Source: Chlorokybus atmophyticus (lineage: Eukaryota > Streptophyta > Chlorokybophyceae > Chlorokybales > Chlorokybaceae). From it: DNA of 23,568 nt. The stretch is taken from assembly GCA_009103225.1 (NCBI GenBank), contig RHPI01002220.1:91003-114570 (forward strand). Direction: 5' to 3'. This document shows positions 1 through 9,288 of this stretch, piece after piece; position 1 is the stretch's first letter, and each line of letters begins with the position of its first letter. The position numbers were made by a program, and so were the translations under genes. The notes below the pieces were generated by a model that did not search any database, had not been told where the DNA came from, and was given only the letters and a program-made list of their open reading frames with translations.

Positions 1-169
1 GCCCCCCCCGCCGCAGGGGTGGGTTTGACCTTTTCATGTCTCAGCTTTAGGTTGACATTGCAGACGCAGCTTGGCTTCACTGTTGCACATCTGCACGTTG
101 TGCTCGAGTGGTCTCAACAACACGTACCGTGTACAAGACTCCTTCACTCTCAGTCAGTGTCTGTTGCAG

Positions 170-2562
170 GCGCACAAAAGGGGAGCCATGATACAGCCTA
201 ATGTCAGTCATAAGCAGCGGGTGTGTGCACTTTGCCACAGCTCCGTAGAGGACGCAACACACGGACGTTTGCTGCCGTATGCCAGGGTCAGTACTGCATG
301 TTTTGGTCCTGGTGGTTTCATCATCTGCTGAGTTGCATGCTTTCTTACATGAGTGTCTCCTGCAACAGAGTCGCACCACTTCTGCTGCAGCAGAACCCTG
401 CAAGCCCGGAGATGCCGTAGAGGTGGCGTTCCCCCAAGGCGAAGAGCACCCCAGTGTTTGGTTGGAAGGCACGCTCGTGGAGCCACGGTTAGGCGATTAT
501 GCGATCAAGTATGCCTCATTTGTGAATGACGATCAGTCCGAGCTCGTGGAGCCATGCAGCTTGGATGACGTTCGACCACAACAACCACCTGGTAGGTGCT
601 AGTTACCTTCGCCAGAGCCAGCATCTATAGGCCCATTTCCGTTGATAATCAACTCTTGTGCCTGCTTCCTCTTTCTGTGCAACAGGTTTGGAGCTTCCCA
701 GTAAGCTGGAGCGTGGAGATCCGGTAGACGTGCGCCATGATGAGTGCTGGTGGGAAGGCGTGTTCATGAAGTACGTTTCAAGAAAGTATGCCTCACGCGT
801 TACAATACGGGTATGGTTTCCTGGAGCGTCCAGAGGCAACTGGGAAGAGAATGTGCGTTTGGATGAATGCAGACCGGGCCTGGACTGGAAAGACGGCCGC
901 TGGCAACGCCGTGTTCAGGTGAGTAGTAACATGTAAATAAACCCTCGCTGAAACCTGTGTCAGCTGTTGTGTCCTGCAACATGTTGGCTTGAACTGCTAC
1001 CTGTTGCGTGACTCGTTTGTAACGCTTATTCCTTCCTTCTTCCGGCAGCCGTTTGTGCACGAGGTGTGCGCAAAGTGGGCAGGCATTCAGCGCCTACATG
1101 GACGCTTCCAAGGAGCCACCTCGGTGATATCGGCAGCACGAGCTCATGTACGTGCACTGTGCTTGGTGTACATGCGTTTGTGTGCCCGCGCCATCAGGTC
1201 AACTTGGTTGCTGGTCGGTCGTTTTGCAAGTTTTGCACTGAGTTTTTCCCTTTTGCAACAGGTGTGCAGCAAATGCAACCGACCAGGTGCAAGCATACCC
1301 TGCTGCAGCACAGATTGTTCCAGGGATTACCATTTCCCCTGCGCCGTTGACGCTGGTGCAATTGGGACGAAGCAAAGGCATTACCCGCGGCCTATTGCAT
1401 GCGGGATGCATGTCGAGGTACGGTTATGTACAAGCTCGTCAGTTTGAGATATTGCACAGCAGGACAGCAGCGACTGTTGGCTCATGGTTGTTGCGCACTG
1501 CAGTGTGTTGACCTGGCATTTGCATCGCAGTTCAACACGTACAAGCATGTGGGCATGAAGCTGGCAAGTGAGCGGAAAGAGTTTCCATATGGAGAGGTGA
1601 GTTTGAACTGTGTACCCTTCTGCCAGCCATGCCAGCTATGACTTATGAGCAATTAAGTAAGCGTACTGCCTGGCTGTCAAATGGCGAGCTGTCTCTCATT
1701 ATCTGGACTTCGTTGCAGGTGCCAAGGAAGCTCGTAAAGAGACCATTCGCGTCTGCACCAACAGCGCGACCTGCTGTTGCAGACCTGGAAGCAGCCGCGG
1801 CACTGCTGCAAGCGCACACAGACCATAGCACGCTTGACTCAGATAGTAGCCAACCCGCACCCAAGCGCATGCGTCAGGATGCAAGCCCGGACTCGATACG
1901 CATAAGTGGTGATGGCGACGTAAGTGACGATGGGCATGCAGGCTCAGCATCAGGTACGCATTCTACTGTAGTCAGCGTCATGTGTTCTGCTTGCTGCCAC
2001 ACGAGTGAGGTTCTGAAACAAGTTGGTTTATGTATTTGTCTCCCATTTGTGAGCAGGCAGTCGTCATGAAGGCAGGGACAACAGTAATGAAGCTGCCGCG
2101 CACTTGCCCAAAGCCCATCTTCCCGGCAATGCATCGTCTGTGGCCCAACTTGAGGTCGAGCACGTGCGAGGCGAAGCGGCTGGTGCTGTGCCCATGTTGC
2201 TGTCATCTTCCAGTAACGCAACGAGGCAGCGCGGTCTTCCTCTCATCGACCTCAACGCCGACGGCGAGGGCTTGCTGATGCCATGCAGGGACTTGAGCCC
2301 CGAGGAGCGAACGGCACAGTTGGAGAAGGCTTTGGCGGACGCTGTGGTTAAGGCCGAGCGCTTTGAGCGTATGTTCTCACTGGAGAAGAGGCGGCATGCT
2401 CAAACACGTGCGGATCTTGAAGGCATGCAGGCGCAGCTGGAGACCGCGCTGAAGCAGTCCATCTTGGTGCGCGCAGAGTGCGATCAGAAGGTCATGCACG
2501 TCGCGGCTCAAGCCAGGCTGGCTAGGCAAGCACTCGACGAGTTTGTGCAGCTACACTCATGA
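170..2562 (+). CDS. ePHD/Agenet-domain chromatin reader, 5' end uncertain
   Basis: Exons: 170(or ATG 188)-286, 369-591, 686-918, 1049-1147, 1262-1417, 1531-1596, 1719-1953, 2057-2562; all phases agree and the stop is TGA. Counting from Met188 (538 aa): CxxC at 13-16 (CALC); two Agenet/Tudor-like domains at about 44-105 and 111-180; then the rest of an extended PHD finger, FVHEVC at 187-192, C220xxC223, C232/C233, C237, HFPC at 242-245 and C265xxH268. A low-complexity linker follows, then IDLN at 434-437 (resembling a DLN/EAR repression motif) and a charged, probably coiled-coil C terminus (about 455-538). Known for the families: Agenet domains and ePHD modules bind histone tails or nucleosomes, so a nuclear chromatin-reader role is inferred. 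An acceptor at 169 makes an upstream exon likely, so Met188 may not be the true start. The Agenet pair sits inside the zinc finger, which is odd. Confidence 0.78.
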
Positions 2563-3236
2563 TAGTGTCATCGTTGTTGAGGGTGCACTTCTTGCGCACT
2601 CTAGCGCGTTTGTTGTTGCTGTTGTGTATACATTGTGAATAGCTTGGTGTTGCGTTGTTGGGAGGTACTTTGCAAGGTGTTGCATGGGTTGGGGCATGCA
2701 TGAAGCCAACATGGCATGCACAAACATACTTGCAACACATGTACAACAGACAGGCAGGCAGGGCAGCTTTGCTGCGCGGCTTTAGGCAGAGATATTGTGA
2801 TCTCAGCTAACTCTCTGTACTAGTGAGCCATCCCTCCTTCCCTCCATCCTCCATCAATTCATCAGGTGTAGTGAGCGCAGCAGTCGCTGTCTTGGTCAAT
2901 GCTGAGGCCAGCAGCGGTTGTAGCGAAATGAATGGTTACATGACAAACCCCAGCGCAGATCATAGCTACACCCGATACTGGCAGCCCCCACCAACGGTTC
3001 CTGAGTACTACAACCCACGGTGTCACCCGTGTTTGTTTGTTGTCTTGTTGTTGTTTGCACAAGGGTTATCCATGCTGCTTTTACACATACGGGATTGTAT
3101 GCATTGCGATGCATCAGCACTGCAGAGGCATGTCGAGGGCGGAAACAGATGGCTACAGATGCGCAACAGGATGCAGCACTGCAAACCACTGAAGCGTTAT
3201 TGTTGAGCACATATTGTCAGAGTGATGACGTGTAGC
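2563..3236. other. Convergent intergenic region (3' UTRs)
   Basis: This lies between the stop codons of the ePHD/Agenet gene (+) and LEO1 (-) and should hold both 3' UTRs. On the minus strand TGTAA, the usual green-algal poly(A) signal, occurs at 3081-3085, about 150 nt beyond the LEO1 stop, and again near 2937-2941. No TGTAA was seen for the plus-strand gene. The open frame at 2823-3206 has no recognisable domain or convincing splice context. Confidence 0.5.
3081..3085 (-). terminator. Possible TGTAA poly(A) signal of LEO1
   Basis: The minus strand reads TGTAA about 150 nt downstream of the LEO1 stop. TGTAA is the common polyadenylation signal in chlorophyte algae. A 5-mer is weak evidence by itself, so this is a suggestion only. 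Confidence 0.25.
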
Positions 3237-6200
3237 TCAATCAGAATCATCACTCAGGATGACTTTCCGCTTCTGCTTGACAGGAGTCTCCTTTGCTGGA
3301 GGCGGCGGTGGGTCATCATCTTCGCTCAAGTCCTCATCATCACTCTCGCTGGACGCCCTTCCTCTGGCGGGAGGGCGCTTCATTGATTCGTATGTGGGTC
3401 TTCGTGTTGGCTCATACGCAGGCCGGGACTTCTTTAAAGAAGGAGGGGGCAAGCGCGAGGATGATGAGGGCGCGTCGCGCTTGGCGCGGAGGATCCGCTG
3501 CTCAGCTTCGGCCTCCTCCTCGCCCGTGAGCATCCGTCGTGGGTTGGTGTCGTTGTCGGCATCGTCCATGTCCTCCTCGAGGAAGCGAGCTGATAGGGCC
3601 TGCTTTTGCGTTGAGATCGGCGGTGCCTGGTATTTTTTCGCCACCTTGTACTGCATCTTCTCCAGACGCTCCACCTGAGCCCGGATCCTCTGCTCCTCTT
3701 GCTGCTCGCACAACATTGCATGAGCATGAGATATCCACATCCACGCAATGAACTCGCCCAACCCAACAGTTTCCGACCACAACACAGGCACAAGCACAAG
3801 CACATACGCACCAGCGTGCGGGCAAGCACGCAATCACTCAAGCTGGCCAATCACACAGTGCAGCAAAGGCAAGAGATTTTATTATCACCGACTACAACCG
3901 AGCAGCAGTGTCAGGTTCATGAACCAATAGTGCCGGCCATGCCACCGGATAAAGCCGTCAACAACACAACAGCACGACAACAACACCATACAGCACACAA
4001 CAACAATCACGACACAGCCATACCGCGTGCAGCTCCTGTTCGGCAAGTTTTGGGTCTTTGACGGCAGAGGTCTTTTTCATGCGTACTGTCTTGGCGTGGC
4101 GCTTGTCAATGGCGGCGGCGAGCATCTTGTGTGACTTGGACGCGAGACTCGAGGGTCGGTAGTTAAGGCGTGAGGCGATCTGGCCCTGACCCTGGATGAG
4201 CCCCTCGTGCCGCACAAACAGGAACGAGTTGTCCGTGGCCACGCTCTGGAACACCACATCTAACACCTCTCCGCCGAGAAGCAGCTGCATGCTCCCGTCA
4301 GACCACTTCACCAGACGCGCATTGGACTCGTGCACCTCATTCCCGGTATCCTCGTCATGCGTCACGCGCCACCTTACTGTGTTCGCATCCCTCAACTGTG
4401 TAGCATTCATCCCGTCGACAATTGGCGCAGCGACACAGTAAGAGACAGACACACACGCGCAACCAGCAGGGGGGCATCTATGCTTGGTACACATAAGCAT
4501 GTGTACCAGAGTGTGTGTGCGTGTGCGCATGGTGTACAAAGGCACATGGTAATTCTCTACCTATACGGAATGGCTGTAGAGTTACGCATGAGACGGCGCA
4601 CACAGGATAAAGTACAAAGACAAGACTTGCCTTGATGCGCTGCTGGCCCTGATCATCAAGGTACGCGTCCTCTTCAAGCTCAAATGTGTCGGGGTCAAAC
4701 GGCTTTGTCTCGACTCCAAGGATGTTTGAGCACCGAATCACATGCAACTGCAGAAGAGAGCATATTGCAATCTGTTGCCTAACTGCACAATCACTAAAGG
4801 GCGCACACGTGCACACACATGTGCACGCACGCGCGCATGCACGCACTCATGTTTAACTACTTGCCTGGTCGTCGGTGCCGACAGGCGGGTCCAACAACGG
4901 CGCTTCCAGGTGGAGAGGAGGACCGTACTCAATCTTCTTCTGCTTCGGGTGCCGGTTGTCGTCTGATGACGCTTCAGAGTCCGAGTCGCGATGATCCCTG
5001 GCCACCAACGCTTTTCTGCTGTCACCTTCCGGCTGCGTGAAGAACAACTCTGTGTGTGGGTGTGCGCGTGTTTGTGCACGCGTGTGCAGGTGTGCATGCA
5101 TGCGTGCGTGCATGCGTCCGTGCATAACCATCATCGGCAAGCAGACCAAACCCTTTTCCGAGTCATATGCAAGCGTGTGATCGCATCATTACAAGAAGCT
5201 TGCCAGCGTCGAATGAAACAGCCATGACCTGTTCATTCGTACCAAAATGGATGTGAGTACGTGTATGTTACAGTACACATCTACATGCCCTTGTGCACGA
5301 GACAGTCAGCTTAAGGTTGCGAGTGGAGCAAACATGAGAACACACAAGTCCACCAGTAAGCAGCCACTGCCGCCACCATGAAACAATTACAAGACGCAAC
5401 CACACAACATGACGCAATGCAACTCTAAACAACACGACACGCTTACTTCGCTGTCGCTTTCCACACTTTTGTCGGCTAGTTTGCTCAGCTTGTGCTTTGC
5501 GGGCTCGATTGCTTTGCCTTTCACTCTGCCTCCCCCTTCATCGTCATCATCCAAAAGCTTGTCCCGCTCTTTATTCGATTTCTTTGAGGACTTGTCTCCA
5601 TGCCGCTTCTTGTCCCCACTTTTTTTGTGCTTGGACTTGTGTCTGCCGGAAATGTTTAATCAACATGTTGCATTGGAAGCATGCGCGTCTCACAATAGGT
5701 AAACACCGTCCGATTGACCTTGAGCAAATGATGTATGCGTATGGACAACCAGCCAGTGCAACAGTGCAGACCCGGAACATGCTACAATTGCTGCCATACG
5801 CCTCAGGTGCATTGCAACCTAACCCCCAACTAGGATGTAACTGGCCGCAGTTGCACTGGAGTTTTTGTATGTGTTCGAAGCCTACGGATCATCATGTTAC
5901 GCAACACCATTTGCGTTCACCATCAGCTTGCATGCTGGTAGGCAATGTAGCCAATACAGCTTGATGCCTACAGCACACAGACTCTGCAATGGAAGTGCAA
6001 TTATGGACTAAGTCAGTGGTCTCCATTACCGTTTGGCCTTGTCGCTGGCATCGCTTGCGCTGGGCTCCTCCTCCTCCTCCTCCTGGCTGGCGGCGTCGCT
6101 GGAGGAGGAGGGGCTGCTGGCATCGCCATCGCCCTCGTCATCATCATCCTCGTCATCGCTACCTGCGCCTGCCCCGCCTTTGCCCTGAGCTGCAGTGAGC

Positions 6201-6376
6201 GCCAGCGGCTGCTCTGCGGCCTGTTCAGGCCGCCTGGCCGGAGGCGGAGAGGAGGCCGCCTGGTTCGTGGGACGGCGCTCCTGCTGCTCTTCCTCTTCCT
6301 GCTCGTCCTCGCTGTCGTCGTCGTCCTCGTCGCTGCTGCCAAAGACGTCCTTCATCAACGCCTTCTCCTGCGCCAT
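3237..6376 (-). CDS. LEO1: LEO1, PAF1 complex subunit
   Basis: Exons in transcript order: 6376-6030, 5642-5447, 5032-4865, 4747-4631, 4395-4024, 3701-3237; 554 aa, all phases agree. LEO1 is a subunit of the nuclear PAF1 complex, which travels with RNA polymerase II and promotes elongation-linked histone modification. Residues 1-115 are Ser/Asp/Glu-rich, starting MAQEKALMKDVFGSSDED, as in other Leo1 proteins. A Lys-rich stretch follows at about 116-180. The conserved core (about 240-400) has KPFDPDTFELEED, RIKLRDANTVRWRV, VKWSDGSMQLLLGGEVLDV, an FVRHEGLIQGQ loop and a KMLAAAIDKRHAKTVRM block. The tail has LSARFLEED, EQRILRAKR and VILSDDSD, all typical of Leo1. The start ATG at 6376 has a good context (GCAATGG); an in-frame Met seven codons on is an alternative. 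Introns 4396-4630 and 4748-4864 use GC donors. The last acceptor is a tandem GAG/CAG, so the final exon may start at 3704. Confidence 0.93.
4485..4508. repeat. 10-bp perfect inverted repeat inside a GC-AG intron
   Basis: TGGTACACAT at 4485-4494 and ATGTGTACCA at 4499-4508 are exact reverse complements with a 4-nt loop. The hairpin lies within LEO1 intron 4396-4630 on either strand. Confidence 0.8.
4629..4630 (-). other. GC splice donor of LEO1 intron 4
   Basis: The minus strand reads ATCAAG|GCAAGT. Joining here to the acceptor before 4395 gives RIK-LRDANTVRWR, which matches the Leo1 consensus around the VRW motif without a gap. No nearby GT donor gives that join. Confidence 0.85.
4801..4852. 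repeat. CA/TG-rich microsatellite-like tract in LEO1 intron
   Basis: Alternating purine-pyrimidine, mostly CA and CG steps on the plus strand. In the LEO1 transcript it reads as a GT/GC-rich tract close to the donor of intron 4748-4864. Confidence 0.8.
4863..4864 (-). other. GC splice donor of LEO1 intron 3
   Basis: The minus strand reads GACCAG|GCAAGT. Joined to the acceptor before 4747 it keeps phase and gives TDDQ-LHVIRCSNILGVETKPF, consistent with the start of the Leo1 core. A GT four bases inside would break phase with this acceptor. Confidence 0.75.
5042..5125. repeat. TG/CA-rich tract next to a LEO1 acceptor
   Basis: The plus strand is TG-rich with GCATGCATGC and GTGCGTGCATGC stretches. 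In the LEO1 transcript it reads CA-rich and lies 10-90 nt upstream of the acceptor at 5033. The donor end of the same intron (5446 down to about 5395) is GT-rich. Confidence 0.8.
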
Positions 6377-7068
6377 TGCCGCCTCTGCCCCCGCCACTGC
6401 TATGTCAAACAAAAAGGTGACACTCTCCTTGAGCAGTTGCACACTAAGTTCTGTTGGCTTTCCTCCTGAGTTGAGTCTGAGATGAAACCAGCAGGTTGGA
6501 ACCAGTGTGTTTTTGAAGAGACTGTTGATCTGTTTGTGCCTTCTGTGCCTTTGTTTCACTGACTTGGTGCAAGCTAAACATTGTCACTTTGCATTATGCT
6601 ATAGCTTGCAATGCATGCCTTGAGTCTTGTTGCGCATGTGCACAACTGCACGGGCAACTGATTGCGTACCAGTGATACCGCATCTGCTCAGTCACTATGT
6701 ACTGGCAGGCGGAAAAACTGCTGACAATATGCGACAAACTGGCAACTCCAGTCAGTGAGCAAGAACGCACCGTTCTACAAAGCCAATGACCACTAGCTCC
6801 GCCCGTTACTAGCGATGAGTCCATCACTGGTAGAAACATGCGACCGTCACAACATTATGCAAGCCGTCTTGCACACAGATTTAACTCTCAGCTTGAAGCT
6901 CAACAGAAAGTCAATGGTGACAATGCATGATCTAATGCCTTCGCTGGCGGATGGCACTGGTGAAAGATTTATTCAAGGTGACCTGACAAAGGCACGCAAC
7001 CCACTAGACTCTCTGCAGCGCTCAACACATCCAGCAACCATGTGACTGGCATGACAAAGCTGCTCATG
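6377..7068. other. Intergenic: LEO1 promoter/5' UTR and methyltransferase 3' UTR
   Basis: The two minus-strand genes are in tandem here. The stretch should contain the 3' end of the methyltransferase transcript and the promoter of LEO1. The LEO1 frame stays open upstream to about 6559, but the region above 6376 reads like a 5' UTR and shows no Leo1-like residues. No other gene or strong motif was seen. Confidence 0.45.
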
Positions 7069-9017
7069 TCATACAAAGTCGGAGAAGCTGTCTTCATCTG
7101 GCTGTTCTTCCGCCCGTTCAAACTCTTGCCACGCTACTTCACGCTCTGCTTCGGACAAGCGCTGCTGCGTGGCGACAAACAAGCAGCGGCTGCACTGCGC
7201 ATCATCGGGTAATTCGCGGCCGAGCTCGTTGGCCACGGCTGAGAGTTCCCGCACATCAGCTCGGAAGCCATTTTCGGCAAGCATCTCGGACGGCGTGGAC
7301 GTGTCGGACCACATGCTGCTCAGGTAGTCTTCCATTTCCTTGCACAGGAGGATATGTTGGCACACTGCCACTTGCAGCACAACGAAACAAGACTATGTAG
7401 CACGAGGGTTGACTTACTGGCATTAACAAAACGCTTGGCAGCTCGCCTATGAGCGTGCTGGACGAAGCCATCAGATCACTAGCAGCAGAGAGAACAGATT
7501 GTAACCCTTCATTTGAGAAAGCTCTGATGCCCTGCGCAAGAGTTGGATGAGCCCCACGCTTTGCAGATGAGCAGGAGACCGTCCAGATTGGTGCACACAA
7601 TATCTGACTGATGTACGCAAAGTTTTTATGGTTGACAAACGCAGCAACACTGCAGACTGGTTACCTGCAGCACCCACACAGACGATCGCGTGCCGGAGTA
7701 CCCGGCCGTGAGCAAGCTGTCCTGCCAGCTGTCATCGCTCCTTTGCGTGTCTAAGATCACGGTTCGCAGTACACGGCCTTTGGGCATTCTGACTCCTGCG
7801 TCTGATTGGAGCGGCCTGCGTCAGTAGTAGGCAGAGTACTCTCAGCTGTAAAACTCAACAATGCACAACAATGCTGTGCAGCGCCGAGGCAGCAGAAACT
7901 ATGCAATCAACAACAACACAACGCAAGCTGTGCACCTTTCAAAAGTTGCCGCGCAAGGATTGCAGCATCCTGAGGTGCTATCTCAAATATAACCGTGCCT
8001 TGAGGCCAGGGCAATCTATATGGTCGTGTGTCAAAACCGGGACCGATGATGACAACCTGAACAACACAACAAACTTGTGTAATGTGAATTGTGACAGATA
8101 CTCCTCACCATACGAAGACATACGAGAGGTTGAGCACGTAATGCAGTGACAGAAAACAATTTCAGGCTTTACACTAAAAACTTCATTGGCATTGGAAGTA
8201 CTCGTGACAGTGAGAATGGCACATGCACAAGCATGTATTGTGTCTTGCTGGCAAGCTTACCTGGCGCAGTATACTGTCTGCATGACAGACAAGACTCTGC
8301 AACTGGTCATCGATGAAGCGCGTCGCCACAGCGTCATACGCCCACTGAGCCTCGTCCACGCTGTTTGGCAAAACCACATCTTGATCGCCCACCAGAGCAG
8401 CAGCGTATGGGTCATTAAACAGCCTATCTGCAGTCCATGTGCATTAGTTGCAATGCACCTAAGTGGACAAACAAATGCTTAATTGAATAGCAGCAATACA
8501 ACAGCAGCGGATGATACGCACCTGGTCGAGTGCTTTCTTGTGCGCGCATCTCAGCAAACTCTGTCGCCGCTTGCGACCCAAATGACGTTCGCCACGAGTC
8601 GAACGTCGCGCTACAGGCGACGCCTCTTCTTCGTGAACTTGTTGTTGAACCCACCTGCGCACACACCCTGAGCACAGAGAGCCTTTACAGCGCAGCATGA
8701 CAGCTTCGTTGCAAAGCAACTCCACCTGACGACCACATTGGCTACGCACTACACAATAGCAGGCATGCACAACACACAGAGGACATACATACACCAGAAG
8801 CAGCTCACATGTTGAGTAGCAAACTTGCGTGACTCACCATGCCATGCCGGCAACCCCGCCCATGGGCCCGCAAACTCCATGTCAGCGCCGCTTTGCGCCC
8901 CCCATCGCTGACGGGCCTCAAATCTACCATAACAGCACGCCGCGTATGCTGGTCCCCTGACACACTGGCCACTAAGCCCACGCCCCACCCCGCCGCCGCC
9001 GCCGCCATCGCCACCAT
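7069..9017 (-). CDS. Bacterial-type SAM-dependent methyltransferase (TIGR00027/LCMT fold)
   Basis: Exons in transcript order: 9017-8838, 8654-8522, 8427-8261, 8056-7936, 7801-7665, 7531-7418, 7338-7069; 373 aa, all phases agree. Family features in order: SWRTSFGSQA with ESTRPDRLFNDPYAALVG (about 85-115), a TRFIDDQL helix, and the SAM-binding loop VVIIGPGFDTRPYRLPWP (161-178; usual form GAGLDTR). ILDTQRSDDSWQDSL and AGYSGTRSSVWVLQ correspond to the family's VDLRDDW..AL..AGFDP.RPT.WL.EG. The C-terminal MLAENGFRADVRELSAVANE and LGRELP end in FVATQQR. The first 75 or so residues are Ala/Arg/Ser-rich with almost no acidic residues, resembling a plastid or mitochondrial leader; this is inferred. 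The substrate is unknown: relatives methylate protein C termini or small molecules. Weak points are the AAG acceptor at 7339 and two in-frame tandem acceptors for exon 5 (start 7801 or 7795). Confidence 0.85.
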
Positions 9018-9082
9018 AGCGACAAACGCTGCGCCAGTGTCACACTGTAGGCACTGCTAGGGCTTGAAACTCGTGTCACTCT

Positions 9083-9109
9083 CTTGTGCGGCTTGTGCGG
9101 CTTGTGCAG
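9083..9109 (+). repeat. Three tandem copies of a 9-mer
   Basis: CTTGTGCGG, CTTGTGCGG and CTTGTGCAG stand head to tail within the divergent promoter. Confidence 0.9.
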
Positions 9110-9260
9110 TTCCGCGCCTCTCACGTGTTCGTTGGCTGCATTGCCGGCTCAAAATATTGTCAACACTTTCCCCGCAGCGTTTTGCTCGCTGTTGCTGCCG
9201 CTGTGGCCGGCGTCGTCGGCGTTGTGGATGCTTGGCAGGGATGGTGGGTTGGGGTTAGGT

Positions 9261-9269
9261 TTAGGGTTT
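9261..9269 (-). promoter_or_regulatory. Telo-box (AAACCCTAA)
   Basis: The plus strand reads TTAGGGTTT, the exact complement of the plant telo-box AAACCCTAA, following a related GGGGTTAGG. Telo-boxes occur near transcription starts of plant housekeeping genes; function here is not shown. Confidence 0.5.
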
Positions 9270-9288
9270 TGCCTGGATAGGCGGCCAC

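Larger units (their letters stand above)
9018..9288. promoter_or_regulatory. Bidirectional promoter between methyltransferase and DNAI3
   Basis: Only 271 bp separate the start codons of the divergent genes. The region holds a triplicated 9-mer (9083-9109), CTG/GCC-rich trinucleotide stretches and a telo-box 20 bp before the DNAI3 ATG. No clear TATA box was seen on either side. Confidence 0.6.

Noticed and set aside
77-486. Minus-strand open frames opposite the first exons
   Set aside because: They overlap the plus-strand ePHD/Agenet exons, have no domain and show no splice support; shadows of the real gene.
2823-3206. 127-codon plus-strand open frame between the first two genes
   Set aside because: No recognisable domain, no convincing start or splice context, and it lies where two 3' UTRs are expected.
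3259-3678. Ser/Gly-rich plus-strand frame
   Set aside because: It is the antisense of the acidic Ser-rich C terminus of LEO1, a typical composition artefact.
6195-6485. Ser-rich plus-strand frame
   Set aside because: Antisense of the Asp/Glu/Ser-rich first exon of LEO1.
9251-9270. Telomeric repeat
   Set aside because: GGGGTTAGGTTTAGGG looks telomere-like, but there are only two imperfect units, inside a promoter; a telo-box is the better reading.
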